This document shows positions 52,966 through 61,467 of a stretch of 64,000 nucleotides of DNA, one piece after another (the first letter of the stretch is position 1; every line of letters begins with the position of its first letter). Source of the stretch: Fidelibacterota bacterium (GTDB lineage Bacteria > Pseudomonadota > Alphaproteobacteria > Rhodospirillales > Rhodospirillaceae); assembly GCA_947476275.1 (NCBI GenBank), contig CANJPQ010000006.1, positions 1 through 64,000 on the forward strand, read 5' to 3'. The position numbers and the translations under genes are program-made. The notes beneath the pieces were generated by a model. It saw only the letters and a program-made list of their open reading frames with translations, did no database searches and had not been told where the DNA came from.

Positions 52966-53505
52966 GTGCCGAACCCGCCGTTGGCCCCGGACGAAGGGGT
53001 CGTCCTGCATCTCTCCGACCCTCAGAACCTCGGCAACAACGGATTTCAGCACGTCATCTATAGTGATCTGAACGGCTTCTTCGAAAATGCGAGCATGTGC
53101 ACGTACCTCAACAACGAGCGATATGAGGGCGTCAATCGAATCCTGATCAAGGCACACACGTCTGCGCTACCGCTGTATCTGGTCACGATCTATTTGCACA
53201 ACCACTATGACACCGCCGTGCCCTATCAAGGGCGGATCACCGACGTGCGCGACGGCAAACAGATCGGCCGGCTTCCACTGCAGAATATTCCGGGCAATTC
53301 GTCCTATGAGAGTCCGTTCGCGTTCTTCGACCAGACACTCGGCTGGACGCCGCGGTCGGACCAGGAATCCGTCAATCTGTTCTTCAACACGACCACACTG
53401 GGCTTTTACGCAACCGCCGGGCAGATGGTCGTCAATACGCGCCTGTCCACGTATGTGAACATGACGCACTTCTGCGCCATCAATCACCTCTCGACGTCGC
53501 AGTAA
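52966..53505 (+). CDS. Hypothetical protein, uncertain start
   Basis: About 179 residues with good coding character (VILHLSDPQNLGNNGFQ-like start, YQGRITDVRDGKQIGRLP, ESVNLFFNTTTLGFYATAG) but no recognised family and no signal peptide. The GTG used here has no ribosome site. A TTG at 52909 extends the frame by 19 residues. An ATG at 52883 is in another frame and meets a stop quickly, so a frameshift near the 5' end is possible. It ends 13 bp before the convergent RND permease gene. Confidence 0.5.
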   Translation: MPNPPLAPDEGVVLHLSDPQNLGNNGFQHVIYSDLNGFFENASMCTYLNNERYEGVNRILIKAHTSALPLYLVTIYLHNHYDTAVPYQGRITDVRDGKQIGRLPLQNIPGNSSYESPFAFFDQTLGWTPRSDQESVNLFFNTTTLGFYATAGQMVVNTRLSTYVNMTHFCAINHLSTSQ

Positions 53506-53518
53506 TTCTAGGCGGTGA

Positions 53519-56500
53519 CTACTCGGCCGGTGTTCCGAGCGTGGGCTTACGCACGCGATCGGATTCACCGCCGGAGTGCCGGAACATAATCCGGAGACGG
53601 CCGCGCAGGCGGTCCTTGATGTCGTCGAGATAGGTGAAGGCGACCGGCACGAACACCAGGCTCAAGGCGGTGGACGTGAGCAGACCGCCAATCACGCAGA
53701 TCGCCATCGGCGCCCGGAACTCGGCGTCCTCGCCGATCCTGAGCGCGATCGGGAGCATGCCTGCGACCATGGCTATGGTGGTCATCACGATGGGCCGCGC
53801 GCGCTTATGGGCAGCGTCCACCAAGGCATCGCGTCGGGACAGCCCGCGGTCGCGCATCGCCACCACGGCGTATTCCACCAGCAGGATTGAGTTCTTCGCA
53901 ACGATGCCCATGAGCATCAGGGTGCCGATCAGCGCCGGCAGGGAGAACCCCGTGCGCGTCAGCAGCATCAGGGTGACAGCGCCGCCCAGAGACAGTGGCA
54001 GGGCGGTCATGATGGTGAGCGGTTGGATGAAGCTACCGAACAGGATCACCAGCACCGCGTAGACCATGAAGATGCCGGTCGCGAGAGCGATACCGATGCT
54101 GCCGAACAGCTGGGCCATCTGCTCCGCATCGCCGTACTTCAGCTCTGTCACGGTCGGCGGCAGGTTCTTGAAGATCGGCAGATCATGGATCTGCTTGCTT
54201 GCGGTGCCGAGAGGAATGCCGCCTGTCTCCGCTTCCACGGACGCATAGCGCTGGCGGTCCAACCGATCGATCTGGGCCGGACCGCTGCCGAAACTGATTT
54301 CCGCGATCGATCCCAGCGGCACGGAGGTGCCGGCGGGACCGGACACTTGGAGGTTCTCCAGGGTGCGCACGTCGTCGCGGGCGCGCTCGGTTAGTTGCAC
54401 AAGGATGGGAATCTGCCGGTCCGCGAGATTAAATTTGGCGAGGTTCGCATCGATGTCGCCGAGTGTGGCGATTTTGGCGGCAGCCGAGATCGTCTCCACC
54501 GAGATACCCAGCTCCGCCGCACGACCCAGGTTCGGTTTGATCTGGATTTCCGGGCGCCGCAGACTCGCTGAGGAACCGACGTTGGCGAACGTCGGCAGGG
54601 TCATCATTTGGCGCGTCAAATCCTGTGTCGCCTTCTCAAGCGCAATCGGATCGTTGCTCGCAAGCGTAACGGTGGCTTTCGCGACACCATTGCCCGCGCC
54701 GAACTTCATCCGAACGCCGGGGATTTGTTGCAGCGACGGCCGGACCGCGTTCTCGAACTCCTGCTGCGACAGGTTGCGATCGCCCTTCGGCACCAAATTG
54801 ATGGTCAGGTTGGCCTTGCGAATGTCGCCTGACGTCGTCGTGCCCATACCGGCCATGCCGGCGGTTGCGGGAGCGCCGACCGAGGCATAGATGCTGACGA
54901 CTTCGGGGCGCGCACGCAGGATACGCGTGGCGGCCTGGGCGGCGGCATCCGTTTCCTGCAGGGTCGCGCCGGGCGGTAGTTCGATGGCGAGGGTAGTCAT
55001 CGCCCGGTCGCCGGCCGGAATGAAGTCCTTCGGCACCAGCGGCACCAGCAGCACCGACACCACGAAAAAGCCGAGACCTGCGAATACGGTCTTGCGGCGG
55101 TGATCCAATGCCCAATTCAGGAGCGCAAGGTAGCGCGTCATCACTGGACCGTCTTCGTTGTGATCGCCGTGGCTCTTGAGCAGGTAGGCGGCCATGAGCG
55201 GCGTCAGCAGGCGCGCGACCACCAGCGAGAAGAACACAGCCGCTGCAACTGTCAGCCCGAATTGACTGAAGAACTGCCCCGGAATGCCGCCGATGAACGC
55301 CACGGGCACGAACACCGCCATGATGGTCAGGGTGGTCGCCACCACAGCAAGCCCGATCTCGTCCGCGGCTTCGAGCGCCGCGACATAGGGCTTCTTGCCC
55401 ATGCGCATATGGCGCACGATGTTCTCGATCTCGACGATGGCGTCGTCCACCAAGATACCGACAACCAGAGAAAGCCCCAGCATGACGATGTTGTTGAGGG
55501 TGAAGCCCGAGATCTGCATAACCAAAAATGTCGGCAGGATCGCAAGCGGCATGGCCGCGGCCGAGATCAAGGTGGCGCGGGTGTCGCGCAGGAACCACCA
55601 CACCACGAGCACGGCAAGCCCTGCACCGATCAGCAGGGCCTCGATCGCGGCAGTGTAGGACTTACGTGCAAAGATCGTGGTCGAGGACACGAGCTCGATT
55701 TTGACGTTGGTGTGATCCTTTGCGAATTCCTTGAGCTTTTCATCGACGTGATCGGCAACATCGACTTCGCTGGCGCCCGTGGACCGCACGATGCCGAAGG
55801 TCACAACCGGGGCACCATTGAGGCGCGCCAGCTGGCGCTTTTCGCCGGCGCCATCGTCGACCGATCCCAGATCCGCCAGACGCGCCGTACGCCCGCCGGA
55901 AAGGACGATGCGGACGTCGCGCAGCTCCTGCACGCTACCGGCCGAACCGAGGGTGCGGATCGATTGCTCGGCTGTACCCACCGTGCCGCGACCGCCGGGC
56001 CGGTTCACGTTGATCAGCTTGAGTTGCTTGTTGACCTCGTCGGCGGTGATGCCGAGCGCCATCAAGCGATCCGGATCGAGGTTGACGCGAATCATGCGGC
56101 TCACGCCGCCGGCACGCGTCACCTGGCTCACGCCATGCACGGACAGCAGCAGGCGTCCAACCTCGTTGTCGACCAGCCAGGAGAGATCTTCCTCGCTCAG
56201 AGTGCTCGACGTGATTGCGTAGTTCACAATGGGCGCGCCGATGCCATCGACACGGGAGACTGTCGGCTCCTGTATCCCCCCTGGAAGATCGGAACGAATC
56301 TTCGTCACTGCGTCCCGGACGTCGTTGACCGCCCGATCGACGCTTTTTCCGAACTCGAATTCGATGGTGGTGACGGAAAGCCCGTCGCTGACGTTCGAGC
56401 GGATATGATTGACGTTACCCAGACCGGCGACCGAGTCCTCGATCTTGCGGGTGATCTGGGTCTCCATCTCAGCCGGCGCCGCGCCGGGCTGCGTAATGGT

Positions 56501-56647
56501 CACCGTCACCGCGGGAATGTCGAGATCCGGGGCATTGTTGATCCGCAGCTGGACGAAGCTCACCCAGCCGGCGATCGACAGAAACAAGAACAGGACGATG
56601 GTGGGGATCGGATTGCGGATCGCCCAGGCGGAAATGTTGCCGTTCAT
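53519..56647 (-). CDS. RND efflux permease (second system)
   Basis: A 1042-residue transporter. The N-terminus NISAWAIRNPIPTIVLFLFL and GILVDDAIVEIENIVRHMR in helix 4, with GIVAKNSILLVEYAVVAMR in helix 10, identify an RND permease with the proton-relay Asp and Lys. Twelve transmembrane helices and two periplasmic loops are evident. It follows its adaptor gene on the same strand. A C-terminal cytoplasmic tail of about 30 residues is present. No outer-membrane factor is adjacent. Confidence 0.95.
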   Translation of the reverse strand: MNGNISAWAIRNPIPTIVLFLFLSIAGWVSFVQLRINNAPDLDIPAVTVTITQPGAAPAEMETQITRKIEDSVAGLGNVNHIRSNVSDGLSVTTIEFEFGKSVDRAVNDVRDAVTKIRSDLPGGIQEPTVSRVDGIGAPIVNYAITSSTLSEEDLSWLVDNEVGRLLLSVHGVSQVTRAGGVSRMIRVNLDPDRLMALGITADEVNKQLKLINVNRPGGRGTVGTAEQSIRTLGSAGSVQELRDVRIVLSGGRTARLADLGSVDDGAGEKRQLARLNGAPVVTFGIVRSTGASEVDVADHVDEKLKEFAKDHTNVKIELVSSTTIFARKSYTAAIEALLIGAGLAVLVVWWFLRDTRATLISAAAMPLAILPTFLVMQISGFTLNNIVMLGLSLVVGILVDDAIVEIENIVRHMRMGKKPYVAALEAADEIGLAVVATTLTIMAVFVPVAFIGGIPGQFFSQFGLTVAAAVFFSLVVARLLTPLMAAYLLKSHGDHNEDGPVMTRYLALLNWALDHRRKTVFAGLGFFVVSVLLVPLVPKDFIPAGDRAMTTLAIELPPGATLQETDAAAQAATRILRARPEVVSIYASVGAPATAGMAGMGTTTSGDIRKANLTINLVPKGDRNLSQQEFENAVRPSLQQIPGVRMKFGAGNGVAKATVTLASNDPIALEKATQDLTRQMMTLPTFANVGSSASLRRPEIQIKPNLGRAAELGISVETISAAAKIATLGDIDANLAKFNLADRQIPILVQLTERARDDVRTLENLQVSGPAGTSVPLGSIAEISFGSGPAQIDRLDRQRYASVEAETGGIPLGTASKQIHDLPIFKNLPPTVTELKYGDAEQMAQLFGSIGIALATGIFMVYAVLVILFGSFIQPLTIMTALPLSLGGAVTLMLLTRTGFSLPALIGTLMLMGIVAKNSILLVEYAVVAMRDRGLSRRDALVDAAHKRARPIVMTTIAMVAGMLPIALRIGEDAEFRAPMAICVIGGLLTSTALSLVFVPVAFTYLDDIKDRLRGRLRIMFRHSGGESDRVRKPTLGTPAE

Positions 56648-56664
56648 GGCCTCGCGTCCTTTTC

Positions 56665-57864
56665 TTAGGGCGCTTTCGGAGCGCCAGCCTGCGCGTCGAT
56701 GCCCGCATTGTTGACGCGCACGCGATCGCCGTCGTGCAGGAAGCCGCCGCCGCTGGACACCACTGGCTCATTGGCGTTCAGGCCTTTGCGGATTTCCACG
56801 AAGTTGCCCTGACGGCCGCCTACTTCAACTGCACGCTCGGCGATAACGCCGTCGGCGCCGACGACGAACACCGTGGCCCTCTCGTCGCGCCAGATGACGG
56901 CGGATTCAGGCAGTGTGGCGACCGGCTTATTGGCGAGCGTGATCTCGGCGCGCGCATACATCCCGACTCTCAGGCCGGAGTCCTGCGGCAAGGAAATGTG
57001 CACTGTCCCCAGGCGGCTCTTGGCATCGACAATCGGCGCAATCAAACGCACGGTGCCGGTGACGGGCACGGTGCCTTCATGCAACACGCGCGCTTCCTGC
57101 CCCGGCGCAATGGCGCCGAGATCGGTCTCGCTGATCTGGGCGTTCAATTCGAGCTTGTTGTCACGGATCAGGCGGAAAGCTTCCGTCCCCGAGGCGACCA
57201 CGTCACCGAGCAGCACTGCGCGCTTCGAGATGTGACCGGCGGCAGGGGCGACGATATTTGTCTGCGCCACCCGCGACGCAAGTTCATCGCGACTAGCAAG
57301 CGCCTGAGCGAGGCGGGCCGACGCGGTGTCGGCGGCGGATTTGCGATCGTCCAGTGTCGCGCCGCTCACAACGCCGCGTGAGACGAGATCCTGGGCGCGT
57401 TTCAAATTATTGTCGGCCACGACAACGTTCGCCCTGGCTTCGGCAACGCGGGCGTCCTGGGCGCGCAACTGGGCACCGAGGACACGGCTGTCGAGCCGGG
57501 CGAGCACTTGCCCGGCCTTCACGTCGTCACCTTCGTCCGCGAGGACCTCCACCACCCGCAGACCGGGAGATTCCGCGCCGATGGGCAGTTCCTGCCAGGC
57601 CACAATGGAGCCGACGCCGGAAATGGTCGTGCGCATCTCGCGCTGCATCAGCGGGGTCGTCGTCACGGTCAGCGCCGCGATCGGCCCCTGATTGGGCACA
57701 GGGCCGCTGCTGCCGGTGCTGCGGAAGGCAACGAACCCTAAGGCCACGACAGCCGCGAGCACGGCCACGACGATCCACGGCTTGCGCTGGAGCCGCTGCG
57801 GCGCCTCGCGCCAGAGTTGACCAAGGCCCGGCTGACCGGACCCGCTATCGAAGGGAGACATCAT
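56665..57864 (-). CDS. RND efflux membrane-fusion protein (second system)
   Basis: A 399-residue periplasmic adaptor. An uncleaved N-terminal membrane anchor lies near 29-45 (WIVVAVLAAVVALGFVAF). Barrel-sandwich halves are VVEVLADEGDDVKAGQVLARL and IVAPAAGHISKRAVLLGD, with a hairpin between. The start is at the tandem ATG ATG. The frame is open upstream across the divergent TetR gene, but that part is not protein-like. Its promoter contains the TetR operator described separately. Confidence 0.92.
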   Translation of the reverse strand: MMSPFDSGSGQPGLGQLWREAPQRLQRKPWIVVAVLAAVVALGFVAFRSTGSSGPVPNQGPIAALTVTTTPLMQREMRTTISGVGSIVAWQELPIGAESPGLRVVEVLADEGDDVKAGQVLARLDSRVLGAQLRAQDARVAEARANVVVADNNLKRAQDLVSRGVVSGATLDDRKSAADTASARLAQALASRDELASRVAQTNIVAPAAGHISKRAVLLGDVVASGTEAFRLIRDNKLELNAQISETDLGAIAPGQEARVLHEGTVPVTGTVRLIAPIVDAKSRLGTVHISLPQDSGLRVGMYARAEITLANKPVATLPESAVIWRDERATVFVVGADGVIAERAVEVGGRQGNFVEIRKGLNANEPVVSSGGGFLHDGDRVRVNNAGIDAQAGAPKAP

Positions 57865-57908
57865 TAAGACCGTTGCGTCAAGACCGTTGCGTCGTTCGTC
57901 GTGGGCCC

Positions 57909-57936
57909 TATATAAGCTGACTAACGGGTCAGTCAA
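57909..57936 (-). promoter_or_regulatory. Promoter of the MFP-RND operon with TetR operator in the spacer
   Basis: On the minus strand TTGACT, a 16-bp spacer and TATATA give a near-consensus housekeeping promoter. The palindromic pair TGACT (57918-57922) and AGTCA (57931-57935) sits across the spacer and -35 box, a layout expected for TetR repression of an RND operon. TetR occupancy is inferred from position. Confidence 0.65.
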
Positions 57937-57958
57937 CGACAAGTCCGTAACATTTACG

Positions 57959-58612
57959 ATGCAAGATGTAACTGAAATCCATACGCAATCTGGGGCTCCT
58001 CGGATTCGTGAGCAGCTCAAGATGCGCCGGCCGGGGGAGATCCTGGCGGCTGCGTTTGAGGAATTTAAGCTCCGCGGGTATGCCGCCACACGCCTGGAAG
58101 ATGTCGCCAAGCGGGTCGGAGTTTCCAAGGGCACGATCTATATCTACTTCCAAAACAAGGAAGAGTTGTTCCGTGCCGTAGTCCAGAAGACGGTCACGCC
58201 GGCCTTCGACCGCGTCCGGGAAGTGGCCGACAGCTTCGAGGGGCCAACCGAGGATTTGCTCCGGACATACCTGGAAGTGCTTTACGGCGAGATCTGCGGC
58301 GATCCAAAGGGCCGGGGTCTATTGCGCCTTCTGATCGCTGAGAGTGAGACTTTCCCTGAATTGACCGAGGTCTATCACCGGGAAGTGATGGCGCGCGGCC
58401 ATACCGTGATCACTGAAATCCTCACGCGCGGCATCGCGCGGGGCGAATTCCGGGCCGACGCGCCGCTGGAGTCGCCGCAGATCATCATTGCCCCAGTGAT
58501 GATGCTTGCCATGCATCGCATGCTGTTTGGCGAGCGTCATCCGATCGCGGTCGCGCCATATATGGAAAACCATATTTTGCTCGTTCTGGCGGGCTTGCGT
58601 CGCCAGCCGTAA
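57959..58612 (+). CDS. TetR-family repressor, RND-linked
   Basis: About 217 residues. The N-terminal HTH is ILAAAFEEFKLRGYAATRLEDVAKRVGVSKGTIYIYFQNKEELF (motif seen across about residues 27-70). The C-terminal domain is the ligand-binding AcrR-like part (PKGRGLLRLLIAESETFPEL). It is divergent from the MFP-RND operon, with an operator in the 94-bp gap. The start is not well fixed; in-frame non-ATG codons exist upstream. Confidence 0.9.
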   Translation: MQDVTEIHTQSGAPRIREQLKMRRPGEILAAAFEEFKLRGYAATRLEDVAKRVGVSKGTIYIYFQNKEELFRAVVQKTVTPAFDRVREVADSFEGPTEDLLRTYLEVLYGEICGDPKGRGLLRLLIAESETFPELTEVYHREVMARGHTVITEILTRGIARGEFRADAPLESPQIIIAPVMMLAMHRMLFGERHPIAVAPYMENHILLVLAGLRRQP

Positions 58613-58683
58613 GCGCGACGTTTCAGATCGCCGCAATCATCGCACCAGACCGAGAGCGTGATTGACCCTGCGCGATGGGGTCA

Positions 58684-58698
58684 TTAATCAACTGATAA
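58684..58698. promoter_or_regulatory. Palindromic site abutting the second TetR gene start
   Basis: TTAATCAACTGATAA ends directly at the ATG of the TetR gene. It shares 12 of 15 bases with the two sites at 61333 and 61414 and has the same ATCA-N2-TGAT core. Its position would block both transcription and ribosome access, fitting autoregulation. Confidence 0.6.
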
Positions 58699-59388
58699 AT
58701 GAGCCCGCCGAAGTCATCGCGCACCAAGACCCGTGCGGTCGCCCCGAAGGCGCGGCGCGTCGAGCGGGCGCAGCCACGCCGGCGCCTTGCCGCTGCGGAG
58801 CGGGAACAGCAGATCCTCGACGCGGCGGTGCGCTTCTTCGCGGAGGTCGGCTTCGCCGGCCAGACTCGGGAACTTGCCCAGCGGCTCGGCGTCACCCAGC
58901 CCCTGCTCTATCGCTACTTCCCGACCAAGCAGGACCTTATCGAGCGCGTGTTCGAGGAGATCTACCTCAAGCGCATCGATTCCAACTGGCGCAAGCTGCT
59001 GACGGATCGGAACCGGCCGCTGCACGATCGGCTGTGCGAGTTCTATACGCGCTACGCCGATGCCACTTACCGCTACGAATGGATCCGCATCTACATGTTC
59101 TCCGGCCTGATGGGCGAGGAGATCAACCGCCGTTACATCCAGGTCGTGGAAGAGAAGATCTTGCGCCCGATCTGCATTGAGCTGCGACAGCACTGCGGCT
59201 TGAATGAGCGCGGCGTGACGGAGTTGGACCTAGAACAGGTCTGGGTCATGCACGGCGGCTTGTTCTATTACGCCGTCCGCAAGCACATCTATCACAGCCG
59301 CGTCGCAGAGGATTTTGCCGCCGTCGTGTCGCGCACGGTCGACGTCGTGCTTGAAGGCTGGAAAGCCGCAGCAAAGAAGACGGCATGA
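58699..59388 (+). CDS. TetR-family regulator of the RidA/LLM gene group
   Basis: A 229-residue regulator. A basic N-terminal arm (residues 1-30) precedes the HTH (QQILDAAVRFFAEVGFAGQT, then ELAQRLGVTQPLLYRYFPTK). The C-terminal domain binds an unknown ligand. It overlaps the next gene, an NAD(P)-dependent dehydrogenase, by four bases. Palindromes shared with the LLM/RidA divergent promoter suggest that it controls those genes as well as itself. Confidence 0.9.
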   Translation: MSPPKSSRTKTRAVAPKARRVERAQPRRRLAAAEREQQILDAAVRFFAEVGFAGQTRELAQRLGVTQPLLYRYFPTKQDLIERVFEEIYLKRIDSNWRKLLTDRNRPLHDRLCEFYTRYADATYRYEWIRIYMFSGLMGEEINRRYIQVVEEKILRPICIELRQHCGLNERGVTELDLEQVWVMHGGLFYYAVRKHIYHSRVAEDFAAVVSRTVDVVLEGWKAAAKKTA

Positions 59389-60248
59389 GTACAGTCGCGT
59401 CAGTGGTTGGGATCATCGGCCTCGGCATCATGGGCGGTGCCATTGCGCGCAATCTCGCCAAGGCTGGGCACGCAGTTATCGGCTACGATGTGGATGCAAG
59501 CCGCGCCGGCGCGCTCGGCGTGCGGCCCGAAGCTTCGGTGGCGGCGCTGGCGGCGGAGGCGAAGATCATCCTGCTCTGCCTGCCTGACGTCGCCGCGCTG
59601 GAGCACACCGTGACGGCGCTCACCGCAAGCGGCGCTATTATCGCGGAACTGAGCACCCTGCCACTGGACGCCAAGACCGCGGCGCACGATCGCCTCGCTG
59701 CCAAAGGCATCACGCTGCTCGATTGCCCTCTGAGCGGCACCGGCGCGCAAGCCGTGACCGGCGATCTCTCCGTCTTCGCCAGCGGCGACGAGGCCGCGTG
59801 GAAAACCTGCGCGTCGTTGTTCAAGGACTTCTCCCGCACGGCGCACTATCTCGGCGCCTTCGGCAACGGCACCAAGATGAAGTTCGTCGCCAATCTTCTG
59901 GTTGCGATTCACAACGTCGCCGCGGCGGAAGCGGTCCTGCTGGGATTGAAGGCGGGCCTCGACCCGGCATCGCTTGTCGCAGTGGCCGGTTCCGGCGCCG
60001 GCGCCTCGCGCATGCTGGAGATGCGCGGGCCGATGATGGTAAAGGATCAATTCACCCCCGCCACCATGAAGCTCGACGTATGGCGCAAGGACATGACGTT
60101 GATCGCGGACTTCGCCGCACGGCTGGGCGTGCAGACGCCGGTGTTCGACGCAACCGCGCCGCTTTATGAAAAAGCGATCGGACTTGGCATGGGCGAGTCG
60201 GACACTGCTGCGGTGTTCGACGTGCTTAAGCGTTTAGCTCGCGATTAA
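59385..60248 (+). CDS. 3-hydroxyisobutyrate dehydrogenase-like oxidoreductase (first copy)
   Basis: A 287-residue beta-hydroxyacid dehydrogenase. The NAD(P)-binding GLGIMG is in VGIIGLGIMGGAIARNLAKAG. The substrate motif is DCPLSGTGAQA, and the catalytic Lys lies in GNGTKMKFVANLL. It is translationally coupled to the TetR gene and overlaps the convergent LLM gene by 23 bp at the 3' ends. The substrate is unknown, but a short hydroxyacid is likely. Confidence 0.92.
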   Translation: MSTVASVVGIIGLGIMGGAIARNLAKAGHAVIGYDVDASRAGALGVRPEASVAALAAEAKIILLCLPDVAALEHTVTALTASGAIIAELSTLPLDAKTAAHDRLAAKGITLLDCPLSGTGAQAVTGDLSVFASGDEAAWKTCASLFKDFSRTAHYLGAFGNGTKMKFVANLLVAIHNVAAAEAVLLGLKAGLDPASLVAVAGSGAGASRMLEMRGPMMVKDQFTPATMKLDVWRKDMTLIADFAARLGVQTPVFDATAPLYEKAIGLGMGESDTAAVFDVLKRLARD

Positions 60249-61314
60249 CCCGCGGCATCACTTCGGTCGCCATCAGTTCCATGGAGCGGCGGCCGAGTTT
60301 TTCATCCACCCAATCGTGGCCGGCATAGAGCAGCGTGCCGAAGTCTCCGGTCGTTTCCCGGAATGCCAAGATTTGATCGACGACACTGTTCACCGTGCCG
60401 CAGATCACGAGTGAATCGAGCACATAGTCCAGGGTGATCGCATCGTCCGGCAGGCTGCGGTCGTGCTTGAACAGTTCCGGTCGGCCGTTGCCGATGAGCT
60501 TGCGCATCATCTGCTTGAAGTAGAAAGCATACGGACCATCGTGGCCCTTGCCGTATTTCTGCGCGGTGGCTTCGTCGTCGGCCACGAAAATGCTTTTGGC
60601 GACGCGCCAATCGCTCGGCCGCGCCGGCAGTCCGCCCTGCTCGCAGCCTTGCTTGTACATCGGCCAGTGGGACGCGACCCACGGCGGTTGGAGGAAATTC
60701 GCCGAGATCGGCGTCCACCCGCGCGCAGCCGCCGATACGATCCCTTTGGAGAACGGGGCGACCACGGTGACGACAATCGGCGGGTGCGGCTTCTGGTACG
60801 GCACGGGCATGATGCCCTGGCCGGTCTCGACCACCAGCGTCTTCTCGGTGGTGACAGACCAGTACTTGCCCTTGATGTTGTAGGGGGCCGGGGTCGTCCA
60901 GATCTTCAGGATCGTGTCGATGGACTCCACGAACATCGCCGTGCGGTCGGCATCGAGGTTGCCGAACACTTCCATATCGGAGCGCAGACCGCCCGGACTG
61001 ATGCCGAACAGCAGACGGCCCTCCATCAGGTGATCCACCATGGCCACTTGAGCCGCCACCTGCGCCGGGTGGTTGTTCGGCAGATTAACCGTGCCGGTGC
61101 CGAGCTTGATGGTCTTGGTGGCGTCGATCAGGCTTGTGATGAACGTCAGGCTCGAGGTGATGCCCTCGGCCTTGTCCGTAACATGCTCGCCGACGAAAGC
61201 CTCCACATAGCCGAGCTCGTCCGCCAGGATGATCGCCGCGCGATCTTCCTTCAGCGTCTCGGTGTAGTCGCGCCCCGGCGGATGCAGGGGCATGGTGAAG
61301 TAACCCAGCTTCAT
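60226..61314 (-). CDS. LLM-class flavin-dependent oxidoreductase
   Basis: A 362-residue luciferase-like monooxygenase with a TIM-barrel fold. The N-terminus KLGYFTMPLHPPGRDYTE resembles the limonene-monooxygenase-like group. LGTGTVNLPNNHPAQVAAQVAMVDHLMEGR contains the family core, and LLFGISPGGLRSD follows. It needs FMNH2 supplied by a reductase, none of which is seen nearby. It is divergent from the triple-RidA gene across a 153-bp region holding two near-identical palindromic sites. Confidence 0.92.
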   Translation of the reverse strand: MKLGYFTMPLHPPGRDYTETLKEDRAAIILADELGYVEAFVGEHVTDKAEGITSSLTFITSLIDATKTIKLGTGTVNLPNNHPAQVAAQVAMVDHLMEGRLLFGISPGGLRSDMEVFGNLDADRTAMFVESIDTILKIWTTPAPYNIKGKYWSVTTEKTLVVETGQGIMPVPYQKPHPPIVVTVVAPFSKGIVSAAARGWTPISANFLQPPWVASHWPMYKQGCEQGGLPARPSDWRVAKSIFVADDEATAQKYGKGHDGPYAFYFKQMMRKLIGNGRPELFKHDRSLPDDAITLDYVLDSLVICGTVNSVVDQILAFRETTGDFGTLLYAGHDWVDEKLGRRSMELMATEVMPRVNRELNA

Positions 61315-61332
61315 GAAGCCATCTAAGCATTT

Positions 61333-61347
61333 TTATCAGGTGATCAA
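61333..61347. promoter_or_regulatory. Operator-like site A in LLM/RidA divergent promoter
   Basis: TTATCAGGTGATCAA lies 19 bp upstream of the LLM start codon. It is an inverted copy of site B at 61414, differing at one position of 15, and carries the ATCA-N2-TGAT core. Confidence 0.65.
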
Positions 61348-61413
61348 CAAGTGTCCGCGGGCCGTAACGCGCGCCCACGCTCGCTTGACTCATTGCGTAT
61401 GTGAATGCTTGTC

Positions 61414-61428
61414 TTGATCACGTGATAA
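61414..61428. promoter_or_regulatory. Operator-like site B in LLM/RidA divergent promoter
   Basis: TTGATCACGTGATAA lies 40 bp upstream of the triple-RidA start codon. Its core ATCACGTGAT is a perfect 10-bp palindrome. With site A and the TetR-start site it forms a three-site family. Confidence 0.65.
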
Positions 61429-61467
61429 TCAACCGGTTGCACCATACCAACGGCGCGGGAGATCACC

